From NCBI GenBank assembly GCA_026119855.1, contig JAOWBW010000027.1, positions 1,528,623-1,592,622 on the forward strand: a stretch of DNA of 64,000 nt, written 5' to 3'. Below are positions 43,381 to 54,416 of the stretch, in pieces. Within the stretch, counting starts at the first letter, position 1, and each line of letters opens with the position of its first letter. Source of the stretch: Campanula takesimana (lineage: Eukaryota; Streptophyta; Magnoliopsida; Asterales; Campanulaceae). Made by a program: the position numbers and the translations under genes. A model generated the notes under the pieces. It ran no database searches. It had not been told where the DNA came from and saw only the letters and a program-made list of their open reading frames with translations.

Positions 43381-43768
43381 TTTTTAAAAAAATTAACATA
43401 AGATTAACAAACTAAACTACTGTTACATTTTATAAAAAATAAATGTAATATTTTTTTCCTCGATTGTAACAGATTATATTCTTAAATGTAACAACAATTG
43501 GAATGCAAACCCGATTATATATATGAATTTTTACTCTTTTTTTTAAAGAAGAAAAGTAATCTTTACTGAATAAAAATGTTACATTCATCTATATAAAAAA
43601 TTATAATCATATATTCACTTTGTTACACTTCAAATATTACTTTTTTTAACCACAAAAACTATCAAAACAATTTTAATTTTTTTTTTTGTAAAATTGCTGT
43701 TACATTTGACTGTTAAAGTGTTACCTTTTGAATATGAAACTATTACTTTTACTGGAATAGAGTGTTAC

Positions 43769-44766
43769 TGTAGACACCCCGCCTTGGACCGCTCACCCCG
43801 ATTGCACACTTGATTTTGTGTTTCTCCCTCTTTTAAGTGTTTTTTGTTAGTTTCTGTTACTTTGGTCAAGTTTCAGACGGGCTCCGTTAAGTCCAGGGAC
43901 TAAACTGAATAACAGTTCTAACTTTCTAGTCCATTCTGTCAAAATTCGACTTTTAGAGTTGCGCGCCTCCGTCCCTTGAGGCCAGACGCGCGCGCCTTTC
44001 GCCGCCTAGGTGGGATGCGCGCGCTTCTGGGGTGTGTCAGTTACAGATTCTGCCCAAGAATCTCTCCCTTGCTCATTATACATGATTTTGCCCGGGAAAG
44101 ATTTCTTGGAGACTCCGTTTGGCTCCAAAACTCCCCCTTTACAACTATAAAAACCCCCAATCCATCATTGAAAGGAGGTCTCAACCTTGAAAACTCTTCT
44201 CAAAACAAAAACTCTAGGCAATTTACAAAAGGTATTCTCTCCAAGTATTCAACCTCTTCTTCAAGACTTTTTTAAGAGGTTCTCTTTGAAGGATATTATA
44301 GGTAAAATGTCTTAGCTTTATTATTTACTTCTTCTTCTTCTTCTAATCCTTCTTCTTCTTCAATCAAATGTGCAATCACCCCAAAACCATTTGGGACATG
44401 ACACCAATGGCCCTTTCATTACATTGAATTGGCCTAAGAGTTATCTCCCTACATTCTAAACTATAAAACCCTTTTTTTATCATTATTCAAATAAGAGGAA
44501 CACATTTATCTTTAAAGTGGATTATGGACAAACAAGACCGACATTGCTCGGGCGAAATGGGTGTTTAAGTACTTCCCATTTCGTAACCTAACCCCCGAAC
44601 CCTTCATCCCAAAGAATCTCTGTTTTCGTAAATCAAACTTAGGCTCATAAACATTAGGTTTTCTTACGTTCCTCAAAAACATGGGTGGCAACTCTAAAAC
44701 ATGATTAGACATCCTACGACGACCCGCGCGCTCTAGCCAAGCCGCGGTTCCCCCGGGGTATCTACA
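43769..44766 (+). repeat. LTR-4: solo LTR of the Tat-like family (998 bp)
   Basis: Ends are TGTAGA...TCTACA, nearly identical to LTR-2, including the TATA box (44146-44153) and CTT repeat. It is flanked by GTTAC on both sides (43764-43768 and 44767-44771). No internal sequence of the element adjoins it. Confidence 0.95.
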
Positions 44767-45144
44767 GTTACATTCAGCTGACAAGCAACTCAAACTTTTG
44801 TATGTAAAAAAATATATTTTTTAAAAAAAAAAACAAACAAACCATATCATGACCTATGTAGTTTTATTCATCTCGTCGAGACGAACACAACGGTATTTTT
44901 AATTTTTTTCCTGAGTTATAAATCTCAAGTTATAGCATTTTAAAGTTATTAGGGTTTTTTAAAAGGAAGACACGTGTCGCGATCTGGGACGAGGGAAGGT
45001 TGGATCCAACGGTCGGCTGTAGCGGAGCAGGAGTGCGCGAGAAGCAGCGGAATAATTCTTGGGTTGCCGCACCTTGCAACGGCCGCACCCAAGACATTGT
45101 CAATTAATAAAGGCAATTTTTTTAAAAAAACAAACAATCAAATA

Positions 45145-45447
45145 CTCCATCCGTTCCAAGTAAGTTGAAACATTCATTTTGAAGTTTTTTTTTTTTTTTG
45201 AAAGATTCATTTTGAAGTTGGGAAATTAAGGATATAATATTATATTTAGAATGAAAGGTAGTGAGGAAGAGAGAGAATTAGTGGGGAATGAAAGAGAATG
45301 AATGGAGAATAATGAGTGGTTAGAAGGAAGAGAGAGGATGAGTGGAGGATTATAAAAGTAATAAAAAGTTTTCATTTTTAGATTGTTACAACTTAAGTGA
45401 AATGCCTTAAATGGAAAAATGTTTCAATTTACTTGGAACGGAGGGAG
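45145..45447. mobile_element. Stowaway-like MITE (303 bp)
   Basis: CTCCATCCGTTCCAAGTAAG and its inverted partner CTTACTTGGAACGGAGGGAG type ends are flanked by TA on both sides (45143-45144 and 45448-45449). Confidence 0.85.
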
Positions 45448-45469
45448 TATATTTTATTAATAAATAACA

Positions 45470-46510
45470 ATGTGTTGGCTATCCACGAACACCGGATGCT
45501 CAAGCCGAACAGTGGGGCTTATAAACGAAAAAGAATCCCAAGAAATACAATCGGCCAATGTTTTGGCTCGACGATCAACTCGATATAATCCTCATCTGAA
45601 CTGCTACCCTCGGCCAACATGCCCTCTTCTCTGACTGGTACCTCGCCTCGCTTCATTCTAGGACAATAGGATTTCCAATGCCCCTTCTCCTTGCATAAAT
45701 TATAGACATCCCCAGGTTTCGGACCCCTTTTGTATGAAAAATTACCTTTATTATTCTTCCCACTAAAACCCTTATTACTACTACTAGCGACCAAACCTGA
45801 TGACTAGGTATCTGCCCCATTCCCACTCGCCTTTCGGCGTAATTCCCTCGTCTTGAGAGAAGTCTTCACTTCCTCTAAAGTGATATCATCTTTACGATTT
45901 ATGCATGAATCGACATAATGTTCATAAGACATAGGTAAAGATACTAAAATAAGCTGCAAGGCTGCATCCTCATCATCCACATCAACTCTTATATTACGTA
46001 GTTCAAGTAATGCAGAAGTAAATCTATTAAGATAATCATTAATGGGCGTACCTTCTGTCATACGACAATCATACAGCTTCTTCTTAGGGTATAACTTGTT
46101 GGTCAATAAACGTGTCATGTACATATCTTCCAACTTTAACCAAAGATCGGTTCCGAAATCCGTTCCTGCAACATTGGTTAGGATCTCATCATCCAACTGT
46201 CTGATGATTTTAGCATGAGCCTTCTGATCTAACTTCTGCTGCCTCCTTTGCTGCTGTTTGTTTGTCCTTCTTTGACAATTCTAACACATGGGTAGATCCA
46301 CTTTTGATTGTCTTACCATTGAGATCCTTACTATCCCTGATTGCAATCTCTAACAGTTCTCATAAATCTTTGTCTATCAACAAAGCCTTCATCTTGATCT
46401 GCCAGAGAGAAAAACTATTCTTCCCATTGAACTTGTCGATCGAATCTGCTCCTTGACCCATTTTCTTGTTCTTCTGCAGCGTAATCTCTGAATCTCTAAC
46501 CACGAACCAA
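45470..46510 (-). pseudogene. Copia Gag fragment (copia5)
   Basis: The minus strand encodes 'LWLKLEDMYMTRLLTNKLYPKKKLYDCRMTEGTPINDYLNRF', 'DVDDEDAALQLILVSLPMSYEHYV' and 'ITLEEVKTSLKTRELRRK', a UBN2-type Copia Gag. A knuckle-like 'NLCKEKGHWKSYC' follows, whose first cysteine is lost. A stop near 45803 and shifts are present. Only the Gag part remains; no PR, INT or RT follows before the MITE at 45447. It is preceded by a primer site (46514-46523, TGGTATCAGA) and its LTR. Confidence 0.83.
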
Positions 46511-46525
46511 AGATCTGATACCACT

Positions 46526-46830
46526 TGTTAGAGCAATTAAACAAGACTTGATGAGAAAATAAAGCAATCATAAGAACACAGATTTACGTGGTTCACCAAC
46601 TTGGCTACGTCCATGGGGAGGGAGAGAATATTATTATCACTGGAGAAACAATTACAAAATATCACACTAATCTATTTTGCACGAATTTTGATCACATATT
46701 TCCTAACTGTGCAAACCCTAAATCTAAAATTATCAATCTCTTTTTTTCTGAGTAAAACTGAGCAAACTGAGTAACTGAATTAAATTAGCACGGAAGAAAG
46801 TATAAAATACTTATCCTAATTATCCTAACA
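46526..46830 (-). repeat. Copia5 5' LTR (305 bp)
   Basis: Ends TGTTAG...CTAACA. The primer site abuts it on the gag side. Short for a Copia LTR. Confidence 0.8.
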
Positions 46831-46890
46831 AATTCGTAAGACTTGAGGAATCCTAATCAAAGTCAATAGTAGAAAAGGAGTATTCTTATG

Positions 46891-47231
46891 TAGGGATGGC
46901 CAAACCGAACCGGAACCAGACCGGAACCGAAAAACCGGACCGGAACCGGACCGGAAAAGCCCGGAACCGGAGCAAACCAGGGAGGAAACCGGAACCGGAC
47001 GAACCGGAACCGCAAGGCATCCGGGCCGGTTCAGGGTCACATATATGCCGAACCGGACCGGAACCGGACTGAAAATCCCTTGTTTTTCAATAATTTTAAA
47101 GGGGGGACCGAAACCGTAGCGGAACCGGATTGTGCCAAACTGGAACCGGAATCGGGGTAAGCGCGGGCCGGTTCAGGGTCACCCTTTTGCCGAACCGGAA
47201 CCGGGCCCGGAACCGGTTTTGGCCATCCCTA
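46891..47231. mobile_element. hAT-type MITE made of CCGGAACCGG repeats (341 bp)
   Basis: Inverted ends TAGGGATGGCC...GGCCATCCCTA have an exact 8-bp duplication TTCTTATG (46883-46890 and 47232-47239). The interior is a degenerate array of CCGGAACCGG-type palindromes and two copies of GCCGGTTCAGGGTCAC. Confidence 0.9.
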
Positions 47232-47239
47232 TTCTTATG

Positions 47240-47746
47240 TGTTCCGCTACTTTGTCTTGGCAACAGCCTAAGGCTTTCGCCGTAACACCAGGATCCTCTT
47301 AGCTTTTTTGGCTAACTATTTAAGCCATCGCCACAAAATCTCCATACTCACATATTTTATGGCTTTGGCTTTGATCGCTCAACTCCTTCTGTCTCGAAAT
47401 TACGATATATATTTTTTTTTTGTTATAATCTTCTAAGTGGCGGCCCAGTTTAAAAGGCATTTATCCCAACAAATACATTACGAATAGAGAATCGCCATTA
47501 AGGCAATAACCAATTTAATTTTTGTTCATTTAAATTTCCATTTCCAACAGATGGTTTGAAGAATTTCTTTTTCATTTTTTTTTTTTTACGATGTCCAAGT
47601 CGGAAGAAAGGAGATAAATCAAGCTTTAAAACTTACAAATTATGGTGCTTGACTTTTACCACTAAATCACTTTTTTTATCTCCTTTGATTTGTGTAGTCT
47701 CCTCTATCTTTTCACCCAAAAATTCGGCCCATGCAAATCCGAGATG
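47240..47746. other. Intergenic, AT-rich, nothing recognised
   Basis: No gene, repeat or mobile element is evident. Confidence 0.5.
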
Positions 47747-47892
47747 AAATCCTCTGTACCACTTGTGTACCACAAGTGATCTGACGGCTATAAATCACTA
47801 TTGATATTATAATTATTTAAGTCTTAATAACTTATAACCATTAGATCACTTGTGGTACACAAGTGGTACACAAAATGTGGTACAGAGGATTT
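47747..47892. mobile_element. Small TIR element (146 bp)
   Basis: Inverted ends AAATCCTCTGTACCAC...GTGGTACAGAGGATTT surround further inverted copies of CTTGTGTACCACAAGTGATCT. The whole could fold into one hairpin. No clear target duplication was found. Confidence 0.65.
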
Positions 47893-48012
47893 CCTCTCTG
47901 CAAATCCTACACAATGAGATAAACACAACTACAAGGAAGATCATTATGGTTAGTATGTTAGTATCTAAAATATAGTTAGTGATACACATGCATAAAATAA
48001 AACAAATGTATA

Positions 48013-48239
48013 AAAGATCTTTACTTAAATAAAAAGAAACCTTAATCAATTAAGAAATCTTTATAATAAATCTTATAAGAAAGTCTAAATTTTATATTTA
48101 CCAAATCTTGCTCAAACACAATTTAAAATATCTTTACTTAAATAAAAAGAAACCTAAATGAATTATAAAATCTTTAAAATAAATCATGTAAGAAAGTATA
48201 AAATTTATATTTACCAAATCTTGCTCAAACACAATTGAA
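48013..48239. repeat. 113-bp tandem duplication
   Basis: Two AT-rich units each carry TCTTTACTTAAATAAAAAGA and end ...CTTGCTCAAACACAATT, at about 90% identity by eye. Confidence 0.8.
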
Positions 48240-48399
48240 AGTAAATGACATTCTTCTAGTATTCTCACTCTTTCTTTCTGATGACTAAAAATATGGTTAG
48301 AGGAATAAAAAGTTATTTTCACACTACTCTAAAAGCTAATTGCCTTTTTGGTTCCCCAACTAGAATTTAGAACTTAGTTGCTCCAATGTACCTTTCAAT

Positions 48400-49067
48400 C
48401 AGGGCCGACCTGTAAAATTTGTGGCCCTAGGCCAACTTTTTAATTGGGGTCTTTCTTAAAAAGATGTAATTTAATTAAAAAACAAAGGAACGATCAATAC
48501 AAAACTAGCATATAAGAATACTTCATTATAAATAATATACGGTGTATTCTTACAAGACATAATATAAACATGTTCCACATAGTATATTTAGAAGCGAAAT
48601 CTTGAATCAAAGTTGAATGATAAACTTTTACAAGTCCACGTATATCCCCCAACCAAATTAACATATATCGTCCGTCCCAGAGTATATGTCTACCTTTTTT
48701 TTAGTCTGTCTCAGAGTATATGTACACTTCCTAAAATGGCAAACTTATTCTCTCTTCCACTTACTTTATACTCACAACACTTATCAACTTACTATTCTCT
48801 CTCCAACTTTACTTTTATACTCCCAACGCTTACATCACTTACACAATTTTTTAATCTTCACGCAAATGAGAGGGTGGACATATACTCTAAGACAGAGAGA
48901 ATAGTATTGTTACTCAACCAAAATTAAACTTTAATATCAATGTATAAGTATAACAAAAATGAGGCCTTTTTATATATAAAAATGTTAATTTTGTGACCCT
49001 AAAATTAGCACATTATTTTGTGGCCCTATGCCCTTGCCTCACCATTCTTGGGGCAGGGCCGGCCATG
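48400..49067. mobile_element. hAT-like non-autonomous element with nested MITE
   Basis: Ends CAGGGCCGACCTG and CAGGGCCGGCCATG, inverted and imperfect, are flanked by CTTTCAAT on both sides (48392-48399 and 49068-49075), an 8-bp duplication as expected for hAT. Inner inverted TGTGGCCCTA motifs support it. Another MITE lies inside (48669-48900). Confidence 0.75.
48669..48900. mobile_element. MITE nested in the hAT-like element
   Basis: Inverted ends built on GTCCCAGAGTATATGTC and GACATATACTCTAAGAC; the left end is partly repeated (near 48709). No unequivocal target duplication. Confidence 0.6.
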
Positions 49068-49131
49068 CTTTCAATCAACATCCCTCGGGATATAAATTTG
49101 ATTCTTCACAATCAACCCCCCACGTTATGTC

Positions 49132-49164
<33 letters not shown>

Positions 49165-49323
49165 ACGTAGTGGGTCACAAACTCTCTTAATTTAAACTCA
49201 CCAATTTTTGGTCATCACCAAACTCACAAGTTCTATTGACTTGAGATGAGGATTCCCTCTTTTTAAATATTTTCTCAGTTTTATAAAAGTGCGCAAGTAA
49301 TCTGTCAAGTATTTTAAAAAATA

Positions 49324-49610
49324 CTCCCTCCGTCCCAGCACCAGTGACACCAATTTTTGAGATACGAAGATTAAAAAAAAAAGGTAGATATGTGAGGTAG
49401 AAAATGAGGAGAGAGAATGAGGGGTAAATAGTAGTGTTAGTTGAATAAATTGAGTGGTGGAAAATGAAGAGAGAGAATGAGTGGAGTTAAATAGTGGGGT
49501 TGGTTGAATATAAATATATTAAAACATTTTCATTTTAGGCAGTGTCACTTGTGCTGACACGGACCAAAAATAAAATAAGTGTCACTTGTGCTGGGCGGAC
49601 CGGAAGGGAG
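49324..49610. mobile_element. Stowaway-like MITE (287 bp)
   Basis: CTCCCTCCGTCCCAGCACC at the left and an inverted, slightly changed copy at the right, flanked by TA (49322-49323 and 49611-49612). Confidence 0.83.
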
Positions 49611-49733
49611 TATACTACTTTTTATATTTCTTTTATAATAAGGATAATATTTTATTATTTTTATTTGAAAATGGAAATTTCAAAGAAAATGTGATACAAT
49701 TTTCTTAGAATTAGAGATGGGGAAGAAGCATAG

Positions 49734-50110
49734 AGAGGACCCCGAGTGTGAGCATGGGCTGGACTGGGCCGGCAATGGATTATGTTGGAGGTTCCAACTT
49801 AAAACCAATTGGTGGTAAGGAGAGTAACTCCTCAAGTTTATATATCGGTCCATGTTTCTCTCTTTAAAAAATGTGGGATAACTGTCTCTTACACGCCCCC
49901 TCACGTGTAGTCGGGCGCGGAGCATAATGAAGAAGAAGAGAGAGGCCCGAGTGTGAGCATGGGCTGGACTGGGCCTGCAATGGACTATGTTAGAGGTTCC
50001 ACCTTAAAACCAATTGATGGTATGGGAGTAACTCCTCAAGTCTATATACATATCCATGTTTCTTTCTTTAAAATTTAAAAGATGTGGGATTGGGATAACT
50101 GTCTCTTACA
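49734..50110. repeat. Tandem pair of LTR-like blocks (about 204-bp period)
   Basis: Each block carries GAGTGTGAGCATGGGCTGGA, GAGGTTCCA(A/C)CTTAAAACC, AACTCCTCAAG and GATAACTGTCTCTTAC. These phrases are typical of plant Copia LTR remnants. The first block also has CACGCCCCCTCACGTG; the second lacks it. No internal region is present. Confidence 0.6.
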
Positions 50111-50735
50111 AATTTGGAACGGGGTGGCAATATATGATTGCATTTTTGTTTATTTTCTTAGTAAAATATGTTTATATTGTCGTATAATTAACCAAATCAA
50201 TTATTGATTAAAAAGACTTACTAGCTTATTAATGAGAAGTCGAGGGGACTAAACTCATGATTTGAACACTTCGCAAGTATCATAGATTTGTCTTTTTAGT
50301 ATTTTAATCTCTTGTTTAATATTCTAGTAATTGTAAGTAACAGATTTGGTGCCGGCGCATAAATATACAAGTCTCCCTTTCTCTATCATGCCGGCCAGTT
50401 TATGTGGTACGGTTCAATGTACCCTTGTAAGGTACAATATCGGCCAATAAATTAAAATAAAGTTATCTTGATATTTCATTCGTTTCAAAATTAATGTCTG
50501 AAATTGTTCTAAATCAATAATATTGGACGTTCATTTTTTAGATTGAGGGAGCACTTATTTTATAATTGATATAAGCAAATGGTCAATCACTTTTTTAAAA
50601 AAAATTAACTCTGTACTTTGATTAAGCTTCATTTTCAGTCACTCTTTTTTTTTTAAAAAAAATAAATAAATAAAAAATAAACTAACCATTGTACTTTAAA
50701 TACAAAGTTTCAAACTGCTAAAAGAAACAAAAGTA
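50111..50735. other. Intergenic, AT-rich, no gene seen
   Basis: Only low-complexity A/T runs are present; nothing was recognised up to the SINE. Confidence 0.5.
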
Positions 50736-50848
50736 GTCCCCAAATGAGTGGCCCAGTGGTAAAGCCAAGCCTCACCCTCGGTGAGCGCTAGGGTTCGATC
50801 CCTCTCCTCTCCTCGCCTCCTTCTGGCGTGGACATCGTCAAAAAAAAA
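50736..50848 (+). mobile_element. tRNA-derived SINE (113 bp) with 16-bp target duplication
   Basis: A-box-like TGGCCCAGTGGTAAAGCC and B-box GGTTCGATCCC mark a Pol III promoter. An A-run forms the 3' end. AAAAGAAACAAAAGTA stands on both sides (50720-50735 and 50849-50864), a duplication length typical of LINE-mediated insertion. Confidence 0.85.
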
Positions 50849-50967
50849 AAAAGAAACAAAAGTAACTAAACTGAAATTTAAATAAAATACAAGGGTTGAA
50901 AATATTGGTAGGCTAAATGGAAATTCGGATTAACATATACTATTATGTGGCGAGTAGTAAAAGTACT

Positions 50968-51215
50968 CCCTCTGTACCGGAATAAATGTCCTACTTTCTA
51001 TTTTGGTTTTCCCAAAATAAATGTCGCATTACTAAAAATAAGATACAAAATATGGTGATCTTCCTATACTACACATGTTAATAGACACAACCAATGCAAT
51101 GTCGTCATAGTAAGTAACACTCCACCTATATGAATTGTTTGTGGCAATTAAGGAAATATAATTAAAAGCTTAAAAACATTAACTTGTTAAATATGATATT
51201 TATTCCGTGACAATA
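50968..51215. mobile_element. Decayed Stowaway-like MITE
   Basis: The left end CTCCCTCTGTACCGGAATAAATGTC has an imperfect inverted partner, GATATTTATTCCGTGACA. The last GGAGGGAG is lost at the right. Confidence 0.5.
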
Positions 51216-51295
51216 TATAACATAAAATTAAAAAACAAAACCACCACAAGAATGCGATTGGCAAGTATAAAGCTCAAACATTGGCTCATTCCCCC

Positions 51296-51304
51296 TCATA
51301 AAAA
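51296..51304 (+). promoter_or_regulatory. Probable TATA box of the SAUR gene
   Basis: CTCATAAAAACC lies about 105 bp upstream of the ATG, a usual distance for a short SAUR leader. CT-rich leader sequence follows. Confidence 0.5.
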
Positions 51305-51405
51305 CCTACCCCAACTCTCCCCTCAATACTCTAGCAAGAAACCATTTCCTCTCCCCTAGCAATATCTCTCCCTATATTACCAAAATATATTGGGAAATTA
51401 AGAAA

Positions 51406-51795
51406 ATGGTTTCCATCAAGAAACTAGTAAAGAAAGTGAAGATAAAAGGAGCCAAAAAACTCGATCTCAAACCTTCCCCTAAAGAGTACTTACTAAGAAA
51501 TACAGAAGATTATTGTTCATCAGGATCACCATTAGCCACCCCGGCCACAACCCCGACCGGATTTTTCGCGCTCTACATAGGAGAAGAGAGACAGAGATTT
51601 GTGGTCCCTACCGGATATCTCTCGCACCCACTTTTCAAGATGTTGTTAGAGAAATCATATGATGAATTTGGGTTCGAGCGGGGGAACAGATTGGTGGTTC
51701 CATGTAGTGTCGCCGCCTTCCGAGAGGTGGTTGCCGCGGTAGAATGTTGTAATGGTAAATTTGATTTTGGAGATTTGGTTCAAGAATTCATTTGA
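51406..51795 (+). CDS. SAUR-family auxin-responsive protein
   Basis: An intact single-exon gene of 129 residues, typical of small auxin up-regulated RNA (SAUR) genes, which lack introns. The N-terminal part is lysine-rich ('MVSIKKLVKKVKIKGAKK'). The conserved SAUR domain spans about residues 50-120: 'GFFALYIGEERQRFVVPTGYLSHPLFKMLL', 'YDEFGFERGNRLVVPCSVAAF'. SAUR proteins promote cell expansion, in known cases by inhibiting PP2C.D phosphatases and so activating plasma-membrane proton pumps. The start is the first ATG after a CT-rich leader and matches family starts. Neighbours are only MITEs, a SINE and a MULE; no other host gene is visible. It is the only clearly intact host gene in the window. 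Confidence 0.95.
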   Translation: MVSIKKLVKKVKIKGAKKLDLKPSPKEYLLRNTEDYCSSGSPLATPATTPTGFFALYIGEERQRFVVPTGYLSHPLFKMLLEKSYDEFGFERGNRLVVPCSVAAFREVVAAVECCNGKFDFGDLVQEFI

Positions 51796-52133
51796 ATTTT
51801 GGTGCGGTGATATATTGATACGAGATTGAATAGAACTTGTATATAATTATATACTACTGCCGGCCGGGTCGATCTTTGGTGGTTAATTAGGCTAGTGCAT
51901 ACCATTATTATGAATCGTCCTGCCAATGTAGTAGAGATGAGTAATTGATTTTAATTATGAACATTTACAATGTTTGTAAAATGATTGTTTTTGGCAAGTT
52001 TGACTCTTTTTTTTTCTGAGAAAGAAAAAATCATGTACTCATACCGTCCCTAAATTAATGTCTAAATGTCGTTTTAACGGACAAAGTATGTATTTTTTAT
52101 TTTTTTTCCAAAAGGAAGTATGTATTTTTTATA
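51796..52133. other. SAUR 3' flank, AT-rich
   Basis: Probable 3' UTR and spacer; nothing else is recognised. It ends with the target duplication TTTTTTATA of the next element. Confidence 0.5.
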
Positions 52134-53741
52134 GGGTTAATTGCAGTTTAGACCCTGAATTCATATACCATTTCCCAAGACGGACCCTGAAATTATTTTT
52201 TTATCAATTAACGCCCTGACTTGAAAAAAACCTGTCAATTTAAGCCTTTTTGACGGAATTCGTTAAAAAGTCAGTTAAAAAGCATGTGCTTGGCACGTGA
52301 CTAACAGAATTAGGTCATTTTGAATTGATATTAGCTATTAAGGGGTTAAGTGAAAATTTTGAAACTTAAAGGATTAAAAAGTATTATATAAGCAATAAAA
52401 AGTTGTGTAATTTTAATCTTTTCCTGGCAAAACAAAATTCTCCCTCTGTCCTTAAATGAGTGTCTATTTTCAAAAAATCTTTGTCCTAAAATGAGTGTCT
52501 ATTTTCAAGAAATCTTTTATATAAATAATCATTTTCTTTCAAGACAAAATGAAAATTAACTATTTTATTTTCTTTTTTATTACTTCTTAATTACTCTCTC
52601 ATTCCCAAAATAATTTTTTTTTTGGCTCGTTTGATAGACCGGTACGTATAAGTATTACTCCCTCCGTAGCATTTAAATTAGGATTTTTCTCTCCCGACAC
52701 GGGATTAAAGAATAATAGTTTAATATTATGAAAACTGATAATTAAATTCTCCACCGCCGCTACACCTTCACCGTCACCGCCGCCGCCAGAAACCCACAGC
52801 TAGCCACCATCACTTAAACAAAAAAGATTTAAACTAAATGGAGATTTGTAAAAGTCGAACAACCATCCAACCGCACACCACCACCACCCGACCACCACCA
52901 CCATCTCACCACACCAACCATAACCATCACCATTCAAAAATTCAAAATCAAAATCACCACACCTACCACTACCCAGATCTGAAACTCAGATTCAAAAGTT
53001 CAAAATCAAAATCAAAATCACCATTCGAACCCACAATGATCCGCCGCTTTGGGCCACGTCGTTTCTCCAACTCCCGGAATTTTTCAATCTCACGGCATTG
53101 ACGTTTGAATCGAGATCTTATGGATGGCAAGAACAATCGATTCCGTACCCAACTTCGATTCACCCGCCGAACATGGCGTTGCTAGATTCCGTACCCAAAT
53201 TCGATTCACCCGCCGAACATGGCGTTGCTCGATTCATGGGTGAAGAGAAGGAGATTCCAGATCTGTCTTAAATTGGGCGTGGGGAATGAGGTTGAGCGGC
53301 GGTGGGTGTCGGCAATGGTGACGGATTTGAAAAAGAAGGGGTATGTGTGGGCCGAAGTGAGAGATGGGGATTGACGGTGGCCCGTCAGTGGTCCGCCGGA
53401 GTAAGAGAGTGTTGTGGGAGAGAAAAAAAAAAGAGGAGTGTGTGTGTGTGTGTCTGGAGGGAGAAGAAGGGGTTAAGTATATATTAATTTTTTTGTTATA
53501 TCCCCTTAGCTTTAAAATATGTCACTTAAACACCTTAAAGGTAACATCAACTTCAAACCACCCACTTCAGTTAGTCACGTGCCAAGTACATGCTTTTTAA
53601 CTGACTTTCTAACGAAATCCGTCAAAAAGGCTTAAATTGACAGGTTTTTTTCAAGTCAAGGCGTTAATTGATAAAAAAATAATTTCAGGGTCCGTCTTGG
53701 GAAATGGTATATGAATTCAGGGTCTAAACTGCAATTAACCC
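52134..53741. mobile_element. MULE-type element with long inverted repeats (1608 bp)
   Basis: About 185-bp terminal inverted repeats (52134-52315 and 53560-53741) start GGGTTAATTGCAGTTTAGAC. They are flanked by TTTTTTATA on both sides (52125-52133 and 53742-53750), a 9-bp Mutator-type duplication. The interior has a GC-rich, codon-like stretch (about 52740-53460) and a 46-bp tandem duplication (about 53139-53235, ATTCACCCGCCGAACATGGC). No transposase is seen. Confidence 0.88.
52838..53101 (+). other. Possible captured gene fragment inside the MULE
   Basis: An 87-codon open frame begins MEICKSRTTIQPH and is His/Thr/Pro-rich, then basic ('FGPRRFSNSRNF'). It is GC-richer than its surroundings and unlike the inverted repeats. 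No family is recognised; it may be a captured exon or chance. Confidence 0.3.
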
Positions 53742-53855
53742 TTTTTTATATGTACATTTTATTGGCAAAAATTCATATATATCTTTGTTATCCACTTTCC
53801 AAATATATACTGTATTGTGACAAAGTTTATTTTGGAATAGACAATCATTTTTTAG

Positions 53856-54104
53856 CAGAGGCGGAGCTACCCACAAGGTAAAGGGGGCAATTGCCCCCAT
53901 TGGTTTTTAAAAAATAAAAAATTACTAGTGCAAAATTTACAAAATTTTTGGGGTTTAGTGCAATTTTCTGAAATTTGCCCCCTTTGAGATGAAAGTATTA
54001 ATACACTAGAATTTTTTTTGCCCCCATTGACAAAAATACAATTGATTTTTTATGTTGTTGTGTAACTTTGCCCCCATTGACAAATTTTTCTGGCTCCGCC
54101 ACTG
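53856..54104. mobile_element. hAT-like MITE (249 bp)
   Basis: Inverted ends CAGAGGCGGAGC and GGCTCCGCCACTG; flanks TTTTTTAG and TTTTTGAG match at 7 of 8 bases. Several internal TTTGCCCCC motifs. Confidence 0.72.
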
Positions 54105-54416
54105 TTTTTGAGACAAAAATTCTTGAAATTGGAAATCGATTGACATGACATTCATGTAGGTATTGTATTGAGGGAGTATTATTTTTTCTCTTACTGATGG
54201 GCTCAAAGCCCGCAATCAATTAAGGCCCATGGACGGTAACCAGTTTGCTCCTTACCATAACATGCTCGGGTTACCCCACATGTCGGATCCACTAAAACAC
54301 TGATGGGCCGGATCGAGCCCACAGCCTATGCAATCTATTTGGCCTGTCAACCAGTCGGTCTCTGTTTTAAATAGAAAATATAAACACAATTTTTTTTTTT
54401 TGAAAATAAATTCAAA
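54105..54416. other. Intergenic, nothing recognised
   Basis: No gene or mobile element is evident. Confidence 0.45.

Larger units (their letters stand above)
42968..45101. mobile_element. MULE-like element with 9-bp target duplication, containing a solo LTR
   Basis: Imperfect terminal inverted repeats (left CTTGGGCGGCGGTTGCACC, right GCAACGGCCGCACCCAAG) are bounded by AATTAATAA at 42959-42967 and 45102-45110. A 9-bp duplication is typical of Mutator-type elements. The interior carries two copies of a 142-bp unit (43103-43380), rich in TGTAACA, and solo LTR-4. A truncated sister copy lies at 62137-62598. No transposase gene is present. Confidence 0.75.

Noticed and set aside
47846..48927. Short frames in AT-rich intergenic DNA
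   Set aside because: Low-complexity composition and location inside MITEs and a tandem duplication; no family match by eye.
50736..50848. Functional tRNA gene
   Set aside because: A and B boxes are present, but there is no cloverleaf or anticodon arm; the A tail and target duplication identify a SINE.
53302..53600. Host gene downstream of the SAUR
   Set aside because: It lies inside the inverted-repeat-bounded MULE, is short and shows no conserved domain.
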